A stretch of 14,696 nt of DNA, from contig DATBHH010000006.1 of NCBI GenBank assembly GCA_036557525.1, positions 1 to 14,696 on the forward strand, in the 5' to 3' direction. The notes under the pieces are model-generated. The model made no database searches and was not told the DNA's origin. It was given only the letters and a program-made list of their open reading frames with translations. Position 1 is the stretch's first letter, and each line of letters opens with the position of its first letter. This DNA comes from VRUE01 sp036557525. Lineage in GTDB: Bacteria > Actinomycetota > Thermoleophilia > Solirubrobacterales > 70-9. Below are positions 6,090-12,513 of this stretch, in pieces. Position numbers and translations under genes: made by a program.

Positions 6090-6998
6090 ATGACCCTCAG
6101 AGGTCAAGTGCAAGAGCGGCGGGCGTCGGAGGCCGAGATAGAGGAGCAGCGAAGGCTGACCTTCGCGATCGCCTACCGGATGACCGGCAGCGTCAACGAC
6201 GCCGAGGAAATAGGCCAGGACGCCTTCGTCAGGCTCGAGCGCGCCCGTCGGGATGGCGAGGCGGTGGAATCCCCGCGGGCGTGGCTCTCGACCGTGACCA
6301 CCCGTCTCGCGATCGACCACATGCGCTCGGCCCGAGCGAGGCGGGAGAGCTATGTCGGCCCCTGGCTGCCCGAGCCGCTGCTGACCGAGGGCAATCCCGG
6401 GCCGGCTGAGCAGGCCGAGGTCGCCGACTCGGTTTCGCAGGCCTTCCTCGTTGTCCTCGAGACGCTCTCGCCGGTCGAACGCGCGGTCTTCCTACTCCGC
6501 GACGTGTTCGGCTACGACTATTCCCAGGTGGCCGAGGCGGTCGGCAAGGGCGAGCAGAACTGCCGCCAGATCGCGCGGCGCGCCCGGAAGCATGTTGAAG
6601 CGAGAGAAGCCCGCTTCGATGCCGATCGAAGCCACGGCGACGAGTTGCTCGATCGCTTCCTCGACGCCAGCGAGAGCGGCGACGTCGAGGCGCTGAAGGA
6701 GATCCTCGCCGACGACGCGGTCGTCTACTCCGACGGAGGGGGAAAGGTGGCGGCGGCGCGCCGGCCGTTCTCCGGGATCGACCGGATCGCTCGCTTCATG
6801 GTGAAGATCACCAGCCGGCGCCCCTGGCGGGACGGCTTCCGGCGCCGGCGGATCAGCGTCAACGGCCAGCCCGGTCAGATGACGATCGGGCCCGCCGGCG
6901 ATGTCACCGACGTGCTCACGGTCGAGGGCGCCGGTGGCCTGATCAGGACGGTGCGGATCGTCCGCAACCCGGACAAGCTGCGCCACCTCCAGACGTAG
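6090..6998 (+). CDS. ECF41 (SigJ-like) RNA polymerase sigma factor, second copy
   Basis: A 302-aa sigma factor. Sigma2 lies around residues 20-86 (AYRMTGSVNDAEEIGQDAFVR), the linker WLPEP at 92-96, sigma4 at about 119-170 (LSPVERAVFLLRDVF), and the SnoaL-like extension carries DGGGK at 215-219 and NPDKL at 293-297. The protein ends five residues after NPDKL, unlike its minus-strand relative, which continues 19 residues. Region 4 has Cys158 in GEQNCRQIARRAR, where the other copy has a valine (Val147). The ATG at 6090 is 18 bp after the decarboxylase-family gene, so both are probably read from the promoter at 5536-5562, giving positive autoregulation. In ECF41 factors the fused C-terminal domain both stimulates and restrains activity. 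The ligand or signal is unknown. Confidence 0.96.
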   Translation: MTLRGQVQERRASEAEIEEQRRLTFAIAYRMTGSVNDAEEIGQDAFVRLERARRDGEAVESPRAWLSTVTTRLAIDHMRSARARRESYVGPWLPEPLLTEGNPGPAEQAEVADSVSQAFLVVLETLSPVERAVFLLRDVFGYDYSQVAEAVGKGEQNCRQIARRARKHVEAREARFDADRSHGDELLDRFLDASESGDVEALKEILADDAVVYSDGGGKVAAARRPFSGIDRIARFMVKITSRRPWRDGFRRRRISVNGQPGQMTIGPAGDVTDVLTVEGAGGLIRTVRIVRNPDKLRHLQT

Positions 6999-7009
6999 TC
7001 GGCCGAGGC

Positions 7010-7339
7010 TCAGCCGGCGATCGCCGCGCCCAGCTCGGCGAGCTGGGTCGCGATGCCGGCCCGGACGCCGTCGCAGATTTCGTGGACGCCGGGGTCCGCG
7101 ATCCTGTAGAGGGAGCTGGTGCCGCGCTTGCGCCGGGTGACGAAACCGACCGCGAGCAGCGCCGAGAGGTGTTTGGAGACGTTCTGCTGCGAGCCGCCGA
7201 TGTGGTCGGCGACTTCCCCGACCGAGGCCTCGTCGCGATTGCGGAGCAGGTCGAGGATGCGAAGTCGGGTGGGATCGGCGAGCGCGCGGAAGCGCCGCGC
7301 GATCAGTTCGGCGGCGTCCTGTGGGAGCGGATCGGTCAT
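7010..7339 (-). CDS. ArsR/SmtB-family transcriptional repressor
   Basis: A 109-aa winged-helix regulator. The N-terminal FRALADPTRLRILDLL (about residues 17-32) and the recognition-helix segment GSQQNVSKHLSALLAVGFVTRRKRG (49-73), followed by the wing SLYRI, are the standard ArsR/SmtB pattern. The CxCxxC metal site of ArsR/CadC is absent. Only one cysteine is present (Cys89, in HEICDG), so it is neither a typical metal sensor nor a two-cysteine persulfide sensor of the BigR/SqrR kind. The ATG at 7339 has GGAGGT about 4 nt upstream. It is divergent from the DUF2892-MmpL-sulfur operon across a 92-bp AT-rich region with inverted repeats, so it probably represses that operon and itself. The 3' end converges on the sigma gene with an 11-bp gap. 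Confidence 0.93.
   Translation of the reverse strand: MTDPLPQDAAELIARRFRALADPTRLRILDLLRNRDEASVGEVADHIGGSQQNVSKHLSALLAVGFVTRRKRGTSSLYRIADPGVHEICDGVRAGIATQLAELGAAIAG
7029..7047. repeat. Perfect 19-bp palindrome at the convergent sigma/arsR ends
   Basis: Nine-base arms CCCAGCTCG and CGAGCTGGG flank a single base. As RNA this folds as a 7-bp stem with a 5-nt loop on either strand. It lies inside the 3' end of arsR and 31 bp after the sigma-factor stop. There is no T-tract, so intrinsic termination is uncertain; a collision or attenuation role is possible, and GC-rich coding sequence yields some palindromes by chance. Confidence 0.4.
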
Positions 7340-7350
7340 CGGACCTCCAT

Positions 7351-7404
7351 TCTACCAATCAACAACTCTATAGTTGTAAAACTGCTAGATTGTGAAGTGG
7401 TAGA
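7351..7404. promoter_or_regulatory. Divergent operator/promoter region between arsR and the DUF2892-MmpL operon
   Basis: This AT-rich stretch stands out in GC-rich DNA. An inner inverted repeat has arms ACAACT (7362-7367) and AGTTGT (7372-7377) around CTAT. An outer one has arms TCTACCA (7351-7357) and TGGTAGA (7398-7404). The inner repeat overlaps candidate -10 elements on the plus strand (TATAGT at 7369-7374; TAGATT at 7386-7391) and on the minus strand (TATAGA within the same palindrome). ArsR-family dimers typically bind such short palindromes over the -10, so this is the expected autoregulatory site. The palindromes are seen directly; the factor assignment is inferred. Confidence 0.68.
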
Positions 7405-7431
7405 GATGATCGCTCGATCCAGGAGGTCGAA

Positions 7432-7722
7432 ATGTCAGAGAGTTCAGTCACGGAGCTTCCCGCCAACGTAGCGGGCGCCGACGACGCCGGCTCGCACCGG
7501 ATCAGAGGGAGGGGATGGCCGCTCGAGAGGGTTCTGTTCGTCCTCGCCGGGACGATGACGGGGTTGAGCGCCCTGCTGAGCGCCCTCGTCAGCCCGTGGT
7601 TCCTCCTGCTGACCGCGTTCGTCGCCGTCAACCAGCTGGTCTTCGCCGCGGTCAACGACTGCCCCGCTTCGCTGATCCTCCGGCATGGGTTCGGCGTCGA
7701 GCGGGCGGCGGGGTGCGGATAG
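7432..7722 (+). CDS. DUF2892 (YgaP-like) membrane protein
   Basis: A 96-aa protein with a polar N-terminus of about 28 residues, then PLERVLFVLAGTMTGLSALLS and SPWFLLLTAFVAVNQLVF, giving two adjacent helices, followed by NDCPASLILRHG. The paired helices with SPWF..L..FV..N and a trailing Cys-Pro (Cys77-Pro78) match the DUF2892 family, found alone or fused to rhodanese, as in the sulfur-handling YgaP. The ATG at 7432 is preceded by AGGAGG with 6 nt spacing. The stop abuts the MmpL start (TAGATG), so translation is coupled. It is the first gene of the ArsR-controlled sulfur operon. A role in membrane sulfane-sulfur or thiol chemistry is inferred from family and context; no catalytic motif is visible. 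Confidence 0.85.
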   Translation: MSESSVTELPANVAGADDAGSHRIRGRGWPLERVLFVLAGTMTGLSALLSALVSPWFLLLTAFVAVNQLVFAAVNDCPASLILRHGFGVERAAGCG

Positions 7723-9894
7723 ATGAGTTCGCTGGGTCCCATCGGCAGGCTCGGCCGCTACGCCGCCACCCACCGGCGGCGGGTCTTCATCGCCTGGGCG
7801 ATCGTCGCCGTCGGCCTCGGCTTCCTCGCGCCGCGGGTCGAGACCGCGCTCTCGGGGGCGGGGTGGCAGGCCAACGGCTCCGACTCGGTGAAGGTCCGCG
7901 AACAACTCGATCGCTCGTTCGGGGGCGCGGGCGCCTACGCGATCCAGGTCGCCGTTCACTCCCGTGGGCGGACTGCGGCCGATCCCGCCTTCCGGCTGAC
8001 CCTGGAGCGGGTGGCGACGGTCCTCGCCGCCGACCCCTCTGTCGGCAGGGTGGTCCGGCCCTCCCGCGGCACCTCGATCTCCCGCGGCGGCCATACCGCG
8101 ATCGTCGTCGGGACCGCCGCCGAGGGCCCCAACGAAATGGTCGCGGCCGCCAACGACCTCAAGACCGAAGTCGCCGCCGCCGCCGCGCCGGGCGTCGAAG
8201 CGAGCCTGACCGGCGCCGCCGGCATGTGGTCGGACTTCAACGAAGCCAACCGCGAAGCGATGATGAAGTCGGAGTTCCTCTCCTGGCCGGTGACGCTGGC
8301 GATCCTCGTCCTCGCCTTCGGCTCGCTCGTCGCCGCGGGCCTGCCGCTGATGCTGACGATCGTCGGCCTGATCGCCTCGGCCGGACTCCTCTACCTCGGA
8401 ACGCTGATCTCGCCGATCTCGATCTGGGCGATGAACTTCGCGCTTATGTTCGCGCTTGCTCTCGGCATCGACTACGCCCTGTTCATCGTGATGCGATTTC
8501 GCAACGCCCTGTTCGGGCAGGGCCTGGGCCGCACGGAGGCGGTCGCCGAGACGATGGACACGGCCGGCAAGGCAGTTCTCCTCTCGGGCCTGACCGTCCT
8601 GATCGCGCTCTCGGCGGTGATGCTCGTGCCGAGCCCCGCCTTCCGCTCGATGTCGCTCGGAATCATGATCTCGGTCATCTTCGTTCTCGCGGCGACGATG
8701 ACCCTGCTGCCCGCCGTGCTCGTCAGGCTGGGACCGCGTGTCGACAGGCTGGCGCTTCCCTGGGCGCATTCCGGCGAGCACCGCTCGCGGCGCTTCGCCC
8801 GCTGGGCCGAACTGCTCTGGCGCCGGCCGCTGCTGTTCGGCGGCGCGGCCCTGATTGCTCTCCTCGGCCTGGCGATCCCGGTGCTCGGCCTCGAGACCGG
8901 GATGCCGTCGATCAAGGTGGTCCCGAAGAACGATCCGTCCCGAGTCGGCTATCGGCAGATCAGCACCGCCTTCGGCCCGGGGGTGCCCGGCACCCTCCAG
9001 GTGACCGCCCCGCGCCCGGAGGCGAGGGCCGCGGTTGCGACGCTGCGGGCAGATCGCGGCATCGCGGCCGTCGCGGCGCCGGTCCCGGGACGCGAAGGAC
9101 TGGTCCTGATCCAGGCCATCCCGCGTGCGGGTCCCTCGACGAGCGCCGCCGCGGCCACGGTCGATCGGCTGCGCGGCGCGCTGCCCGACGGCGTGCTGGT
9201 CGGTGGCCCGTCGGTCGAAAACCACGACCTCGAAGCGGCGCTCGCCGCGAAGACCCCGCTGGCGATCGGCGTCGTGCTGGGCCTCGGGTTCCTGCTTCTG
9301 CTCGTCGCCTTCCAGGCGCCCCTGGTCGCGGCGATCGGCGTTCTCGCCAACCTGCTCTCGACAGGAGCCGCGTTCGGCGTCGCGACGCTGATCTTTCAGG
9401 ACGGTCACCTCTCCGGTCTCCTCGGGTTCGAATCGCAGGGTTTCCTCGACGCCTGGGGGCCGATCTTCTTCTTCGCGATGATCTTCGCGATCGCGATGGA
9501 CTACACGGTCTTCCTGCTCTCCTCGTCCCGCGAGCACTGGGAGGCCTCGCACGATCCCAAGGAGGCGATGGTCGGGGGCCTGGCCCACTCGGGCCGCGTC
9601 ATCCTCGCGGCGGGCGCGGTGATGGTCGCCGTCTTCTTGACGTTCGCGCTCTCCGGGCCGCTTCCCCCGAAGGAGATGGGGGTCATCCTCGGCGTCGCCG
9701 TCCTTCTTGACGCCTTCCTGGTCCGGCTTCTGCTGCTGCCGGTCTTCCTGCGGCTCAGCGGTCGCGCGGCCTGGTACCTGCCGGGCTGGCTCGGCCGCGT
9801 CCTGCCCGACGTCCACTTCGGTCATGGGCCGAAGCCGCCCGCCCGGTCCGTGGCCGAAGAGAGGGAGCTCGTCGGAGCCGGCGGGGTGCGGTAA
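7723..9894 (+). CDS. MmpL-family RND transporter
   Basis: A 723-aa inner-membrane transporter with the duplicated RND layout: one N-terminal helix, a periplasmic domain (about residues 45-175), a helix bundle, a second periplasmic domain, and a second bundle. The proton-relay Asp-Tyr pairs of MmpL proteins are visible in both halves: Asp250-Tyr251 in LGIDYALF and Asp593-Tyr594 in IAMDYTVF. MmpL proteins export lipids, siderophores or toxic compounds; the substrate cannot be read from sequence. The ATG follows the previous stop with no gap and without a clear ribosome site of its own, so it depends on translational coupling. It lies inside a sulfur-oxidation-type operon, which is an unusual place for an RND exporter. 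Length is in the range of the shorter MmpL members. Confidence 0.95.
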   Translation: MSSLGPIGRLGRYAATHRRRVFIAWAIVAVGLGFLAPRVETALSGAGWQANGSDSVKVREQLDRSFGGAGAYAIQVAVHSRGRTAADPAFRLTLERVATVLAADPSVGRVVRPSRGTSISRGGHTAIVVGTAAEGPNEMVAAANDLKTEVAAAAAPGVEASLTGAAGMWSDFNEANREAMMKSEFLSWPVTLAILVLAFGSLVAAGLPLMLTIVGLIASAGLLYLGTLISPISIWAMNFALMFALALGIDYALFIVMRFRNALFGQGLGRTEAVAETMDTAGKAVLLSGLTVLIALSAVMLVPSPAFRSMSLGIMISVIFVLAATMTLLPAVLVRLGPRVDRLALPWAHSGEHRSRRFARWAELLWRRPLLFGGAALIALLGLAIPVLGLETGMPSIKVVPKNDPSRVGYRQISTAFGPGVPGTLQVTAPRPEARAAVATLRADRGIAAVAAPVPGREGLVLIQAIPRAGPSTSAAAATVDRLRGALPDGVLVGGPSVENHDLEAALAAKTPLAIGVVLGLGFLLLLVAFQAPLVAAIGVLANLLSTGAAFGVATLIFQDGHLSGLLGFESQGFLDAWGPIFFFAMIFAIAMDYTVFLLSSSREHWEASHDPKEAMVGGLAHSGRVILAAGAVMVAVFLTFALSGPLPPKEMGVILGVAVLLDAFLVRLLLLPVFLRLSGRAAWYLPGWLGRVLPDVHFGHGPKPPARSVAEERELVGAGGVR

Positions 9895-9958
9895 GCCCGC
9901 GAGAACACTGCGGCTTTGCGCGGATGGCGCCGCCGCCGCCGGGCCCGATCCTGGGGGT

Positions 9959-11218
9959 GTGAATCGGATCGTCATCATCGGCGGCGGCACCGGCGGTACC
10001 CTCGTGGCCAACCGCCTTCGCAGGCAGCACCGGCCGGAGGAGCTCGAGATCGTCGTCGTCGACCGCGACGACCGCCACGTCTACCAGCCGGGCCTGCTCT
10101 TCGTGCCGTTCGGCATCGACCGGCCCGAGGGCATCGTCCGCTCGCGCAGCGCCCAGCTCCACGACGGCATCGGCTTCCGGACGGCCGACGTCGACCGCGT
10201 CGACGTCGAGGCAAATGCGGTTCGGCTCGCCGACGGCGACAGCCTCGAGTACGACGCGCTGGTCGTCGCCAGCGGCGCCTCGCTCCTCTACGAGGAGACC
10301 GAGGGGCTGCGGGGGCCGGGCTGGGGCGAGAGCGTGTTCTCGTTCTACTCGGTGCAGGACGCGGCTGCGCTGCGCGCGGCGCTCGCCGAGTTCGACCGCG
10401 GACACCTCGTCGTCAACCTCGTCGACATGCCGATCAAATGCCCGGTCGCGCCGCTCGAGTTCTGCTTCCTCGCCGACTGGTTCTTCCGCGAGAGGGGGGT
10501 TCGCGACCAGATCGAGATCACCTACGCGACCCCGCTCGACGCCGCGTTCACCAAGCCCGTCGCCGCCGAGCATCTCGGCGGGATGCTCGCGGAGCGCGAA
10601 ATCCGGCTCGAGGCGGAGTTCGCCACCGGCCGCGTCGATGGCGGCGAGCGCAGGCTGATCAGCTGGGACGAGCGCGAGATCCCGTTCGACCTCGCGGTGG
10701 TCGTCCCCCTGCACGGCGGGTCGCCGTTCATCGCCCGCTCCGCCGGCCTCGGCGACGAGCTCGGCTTCGTCGCGGTCGACATCCACACCCTGCAGAGCAG
10801 GGCGGCTCCGAACGTCTTCGCGATCGGCGACGCCGCCAGCCTGCCGACCTCGAAGGCGGGCTCGGCGACGCACTTCGAGGCCGAGACGCTGTGCTCGAAC
10901 CTGGCCCGGTTCCTCGCCCAGGAAGAGCTGCGCGGAAGCTACGACGGGCACGTCAACTGCTTCATCGAGAGCGGCTTCCACCGGGCGCTCCTGATCGACT
11001 TCAACTACGAGGTCGAGCCGCTCCCCGGCCGCTACCCGGGGGCGCACGTCGGGCCGCTCTCGCTTCTGCGCGAGTCGCGGCTCAACCATCTCGGCAAGCT
11101 CGCCTTCGAGCCGCTCTACTGGCACGTCCTTTTGCCCGGCCGCGGGATCCCCGGCGTCGGCTCCGAGATGTCGACGGCCGGCAAGCAGGCGGCCCTGAAC
11201 CAAGGAGGAAACCGATGA
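9959..11218 (+). CDS. FAD-dependent oxidoreductase, sulfide:quinone oxidoreductase-like
   Basis: From the GTG at 9959 the product is 419 aa. The N-terminal dinucleotide fold IVIIGGGTGG (residues 4-13), the second strand ending in VVVD, the ASGA segment and the FAIGDAASLPTSKAG motif near the C-terminus (FAD ribityl binding) place it in the two-dinucleotide-fold flavoprotein family, SQR/FCSD branch. SQR enzymes oxidise sulfide to polysulfide and pass electrons to quinone. Cysteines are Cys161 (MPIKCPVAPLEF, a conserved SQR-type position), Cys169, Cys312 and Cys334. A third cysteine near 125-130, as in some SQR types, is absent. The frame extends upstream over mmpL in another phase, but only the GTG start leaves the nucleotide-binding fold at the N-terminus. 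The stop overlaps the TusE/DsrC-like ATG by 3 bases. Confidence 0.87.
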   Translation: MNRIVIIGGGTGGTLVANRLRRQHRPEELEIVVVDRDDRHVYQPGLLFVPFGIDRPEGIVRSRSAQLHDGIGFRTADVDRVDVEANAVRLADGDSLEYDALVVASGASLLYEETEGLRGPGWGESVFSFYSVQDAAALRAALAEFDRGHLVVNLVDMPIKCPVAPLEFCFLADWFFRERGVRDQIEITYATPLDAAFTKPVAAEHLGGMLAEREIRLEAEFATGRVDGGERRLISWDEREIPFDLAVVVPLHGGSPFIARSAGLGDELGFVAVDIHTLQSRAAPNVFAIGDAASLPTSKAGSATHFEAETLCSNLARFLAQEELRGSYDGHVNCFIESGFHRALLIDFNYEVEPLPGRYPGAHVGPLSLLRESRLNHLGKLAFEPLYWHVLLPGRGIPGVGSEMSTAGKQAALNQGGNR

Positions 11219-11532
11219 GCACGATGACCTATGCCGGTGCGCCTGTCGACGTCGACGCCGAGGGGTTCATGACCGATCCGGCGCAGTGGAACGAGCAGGT
11301 CGCGGCGGAGATCGCCGCCGAGGCGGGGATCGGCGAGCTGACCGATCGACACTGGCTCGTCGTCAACTTCATGCGAAACGCATATCTCGAATCGGGCTCG
11401 GCGCCCTCGATTCGCACCCTCGGCAAGGCCTCGGGCGTGCCGATCAAGAAGCTCTACCAGCTGTTTCCCAAGGGGCCGGCCAAGCTCGCCGCGAAGATCG
11501 CCGGCATCCCCAAGCCGCGCGGCTGCATCTAG
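11215..11532 (+). CDS. TusE/DsrC/DsvC-family sulfur relay protein, single-cysteine form
   Basis: A 105-aa small cytoplasmic protein. These proteins carry sulfur as a persulfide or trisulfide on C-terminal cysteines. Family features are DAEGFMTDPAQWNEQVAAEIA at the N-terminus, the helical core LTDRHWLVVNFMRNAYLE, LYQLFPKGPAK, and the terminal IAGIPKPRGCI. The penultimate Cys104 (Cys_A) is present, but the position 11 residues earlier (Cys_B of true DsrC) is Ala93, so this is a TusE-like or single-cysteine DsrC-like protein rather than the two-cysteine partner of dissimilatory sulfite reductase. AAGGAGG lies 6 nt before the ATG, which overlaps the flavoprotein stop (ATGA). The DsrE-family gene follows 16 bp later, as in sulfur-relay clusters. 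Confidence 0.93.
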   Translation: MSTMTYAGAPVDVDAEGFMTDPAQWNEQVAAEIAAEAGIGELTDRHWLVVNFMRNAYLESGSAPSIRTLGKASGVPIKKLYQLFPKGPAKLAAKIAGIPKPRGCI

Positions 11533-11548
11533 GAGGAGGAGAGGACGA

Positions 11549-12040
11549 ATGAGCAGCAGGTCGAATGGAACGGCTCCCGAGCCGATCGAGAAGGTCTCGA
11601 TCATCGTCTCCAAGGGCTCGCTCGAGGGGTTCTACCCCGGGCTGATCATGGCCAACGGCGCCCGCATGGAGGGGATCGAGGCGAACCTCTTCTTCACCTT
11701 CTTCGGGCTCGATGCGATCAGCCGGGCGAAGCACGAGCACGTCAAGGTGGCGACAGTCGGCAACCCGGGCCTGCACCTGGCGACCTGGGCGGGAGGCATA
11801 CCGGGCGTCTCCGGCCTCGTCACGCACAAACTTGCAGATGAGATGGAGAAGCTCGACATCCCGCCGATCCCGGAGTTCGTCGAGATGATCGCCGAATCGG
11901 GTGCGGGCCTCTACGCCTGCCAGGCCTCGGTCGACCTCTTCGGCTTGACCAAGGACGACTTCGTCGCCGAGGTCGAGGACGTCATAACGGTCGGCGAGTT
12001 CTACGGCCTCGCGGCCGGCGGTCAGATCATCTTCACCTAG
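11549..12040 (+). CDS. DsrE-family sulfurtransferase-like protein (DsrE2-type)
   Basis: A 163-aa protein of the DsrE/DsrF/TusD superfamily, whose members carry sulfane sulfur on a conserved cysteine. After a 14-residue polar start, KVSIIVSKGSLEGFYPGLIMANGARMEG (about 15-42) and NLFFTFFGLDAI give the DsrE2-like N-terminal half. The C-terminal half holds ESGAGLYACQASVDLFGL, whose single cysteine matches the DsrE2 active-site position. A glycine-rich hydrophobic middle (GLHLATWAGGIPGVSGLV) may be membrane-interacting. The ATG at 11549 follows an AGGAGGAGG ribosome site. It is the last gene of the operon, with TusE/DsrC-like just upstream, so it probably exchanges sulfur with Cys104 of that protein. 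Which direction sulfur flows, and to what acceptor, cannot be told. Confidence 0.9.
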   Translation: MSSRSNGTAPEPIEKVSIIVSKGSLEGFYPGLIMANGARMEGIEANLFFTFFGLDAISRAKHEHVKVATVGNPGLHLATWAGGIPGVSGLVTHKLADEMEKLDIPPIPEFVEMIAESGAGLYACQASVDLFGLTKDDFVAEVEDVITVGEFYGLAAGGQIIFT

Positions 12041-12066
12041 CTCCCTGGCTGGTGAAGCCCGCCATC

Positions 12067-12438
12067 TCAGGCAGTGTTGAGGGCCACGGCTTCGCGGACC
12101 AGCCGCTTGAACGCCTCCTCGTCGATCTCCTCGTCCTGATGGAAATCGATTGCTCGACGGGTGTTGCCCTCGAGGCTGGAATTGAACAGGCCCGAGGGGT
12201 CCGCCAACGACGCCCCCCTTGCGAAGGTCGTCTTGACGTAGTTCTTGTAGGTCTCCCCAGTGCAGATGATCCCGGCGTGCTCCCACACCGGAACCCCTCT
12301 CCATTTCCACTCCTCGACGACCTCGGGGTCGGCCTCCTTGATCAGATCGCGGACCCGGGCGAGGATCTCGCCGCGCCAATCACCCAACTCGACGATTCTG
12401 GCGTCGATCAGCTGGGAGGGTGATTCTGAATCGTTCAT
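12067..12438 (-). CDS. DUF1801 domain-containing protein
   Basis: A 123-aa soluble protein. The pattern LGDWRGEILARVRDLIKEADPEVVEEWKW, then GVPVWEHAGIICTGETYKNYVKTTFARGASL and DPSGLFNSSLEGNTRRAIDF, matches the DUF1801/YdhG family, small alpha-beta proteins sometimes noted near stress and iron-homeostasis genes; no enzymatic role is established. The ATG at 12438 has a purine-rich GGGAAG about 9 nt upstream; the ATG at 12447, three residues longer, is equally possible. A TATACA -10-like element (minus strand, 12465-12460) lies just upstream, so the leader would be short. The gene converges on the DsrE-family gene, with 26 bp between their stops, and diverges from the leaderless gene at 12514. 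Confidence 0.88.
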   Translation of the reverse strand: MNDSESPSQLIDARIVELGDWRGEILARVRDLIKEADPEVVEEWKWRGVPVWEHAGIICTGETYKNYVKTTFARGASLADPSGLFNSSLEGNTRRAIDFHQDEEIDEEAFKRLVREAVALNTA

Positions 12439-12500
12439 CCTCTTCATCTTCCCGTCGTCTGTATAGCGAAACCGGGCCTCGCCAGGTCGATCCCCACGAC

Positions 12501-12506
12501 TAGACT
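12501..12506 (+). promoter_or_regulatory. -10 element TAGACT of an apparently leaderless gene
   Basis: TAGACT matches the actinobacterial TANNNT -10 and ends 7 bases before the GTG at 12514, where transcription would be expected to begin. There is no purine-rich ribosome site between them. No convincing -35 is visible, which is common for such promoters. The assignment is inferred from spacing. Confidence 0.55.
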
Positions 12507-12513
12507 GGCCGCC

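Noticed and set aside
7444..10011. Minus-strand open frame of 855 codons across the mmpL gene
   Set aside because: It is antisense to a clear RND transporter, its translation is dominated by Arg/Asp/Glu/Gly/Pro low-complexity composition with no domain, and it arises from the GC-rich third codon positions of the real gene.
9755..11203. Minus-strand open frame of 482 codons opposite the SQR-like gene, and the overlapping plus-strand frame at 9916-11532
   Set aside because: Both have Arg/Ala-rich, motif-free translations and lie over a flavoprotein with intact FAD motifs. Only the last part of the 9916 frame (from 11215) is a real gene.
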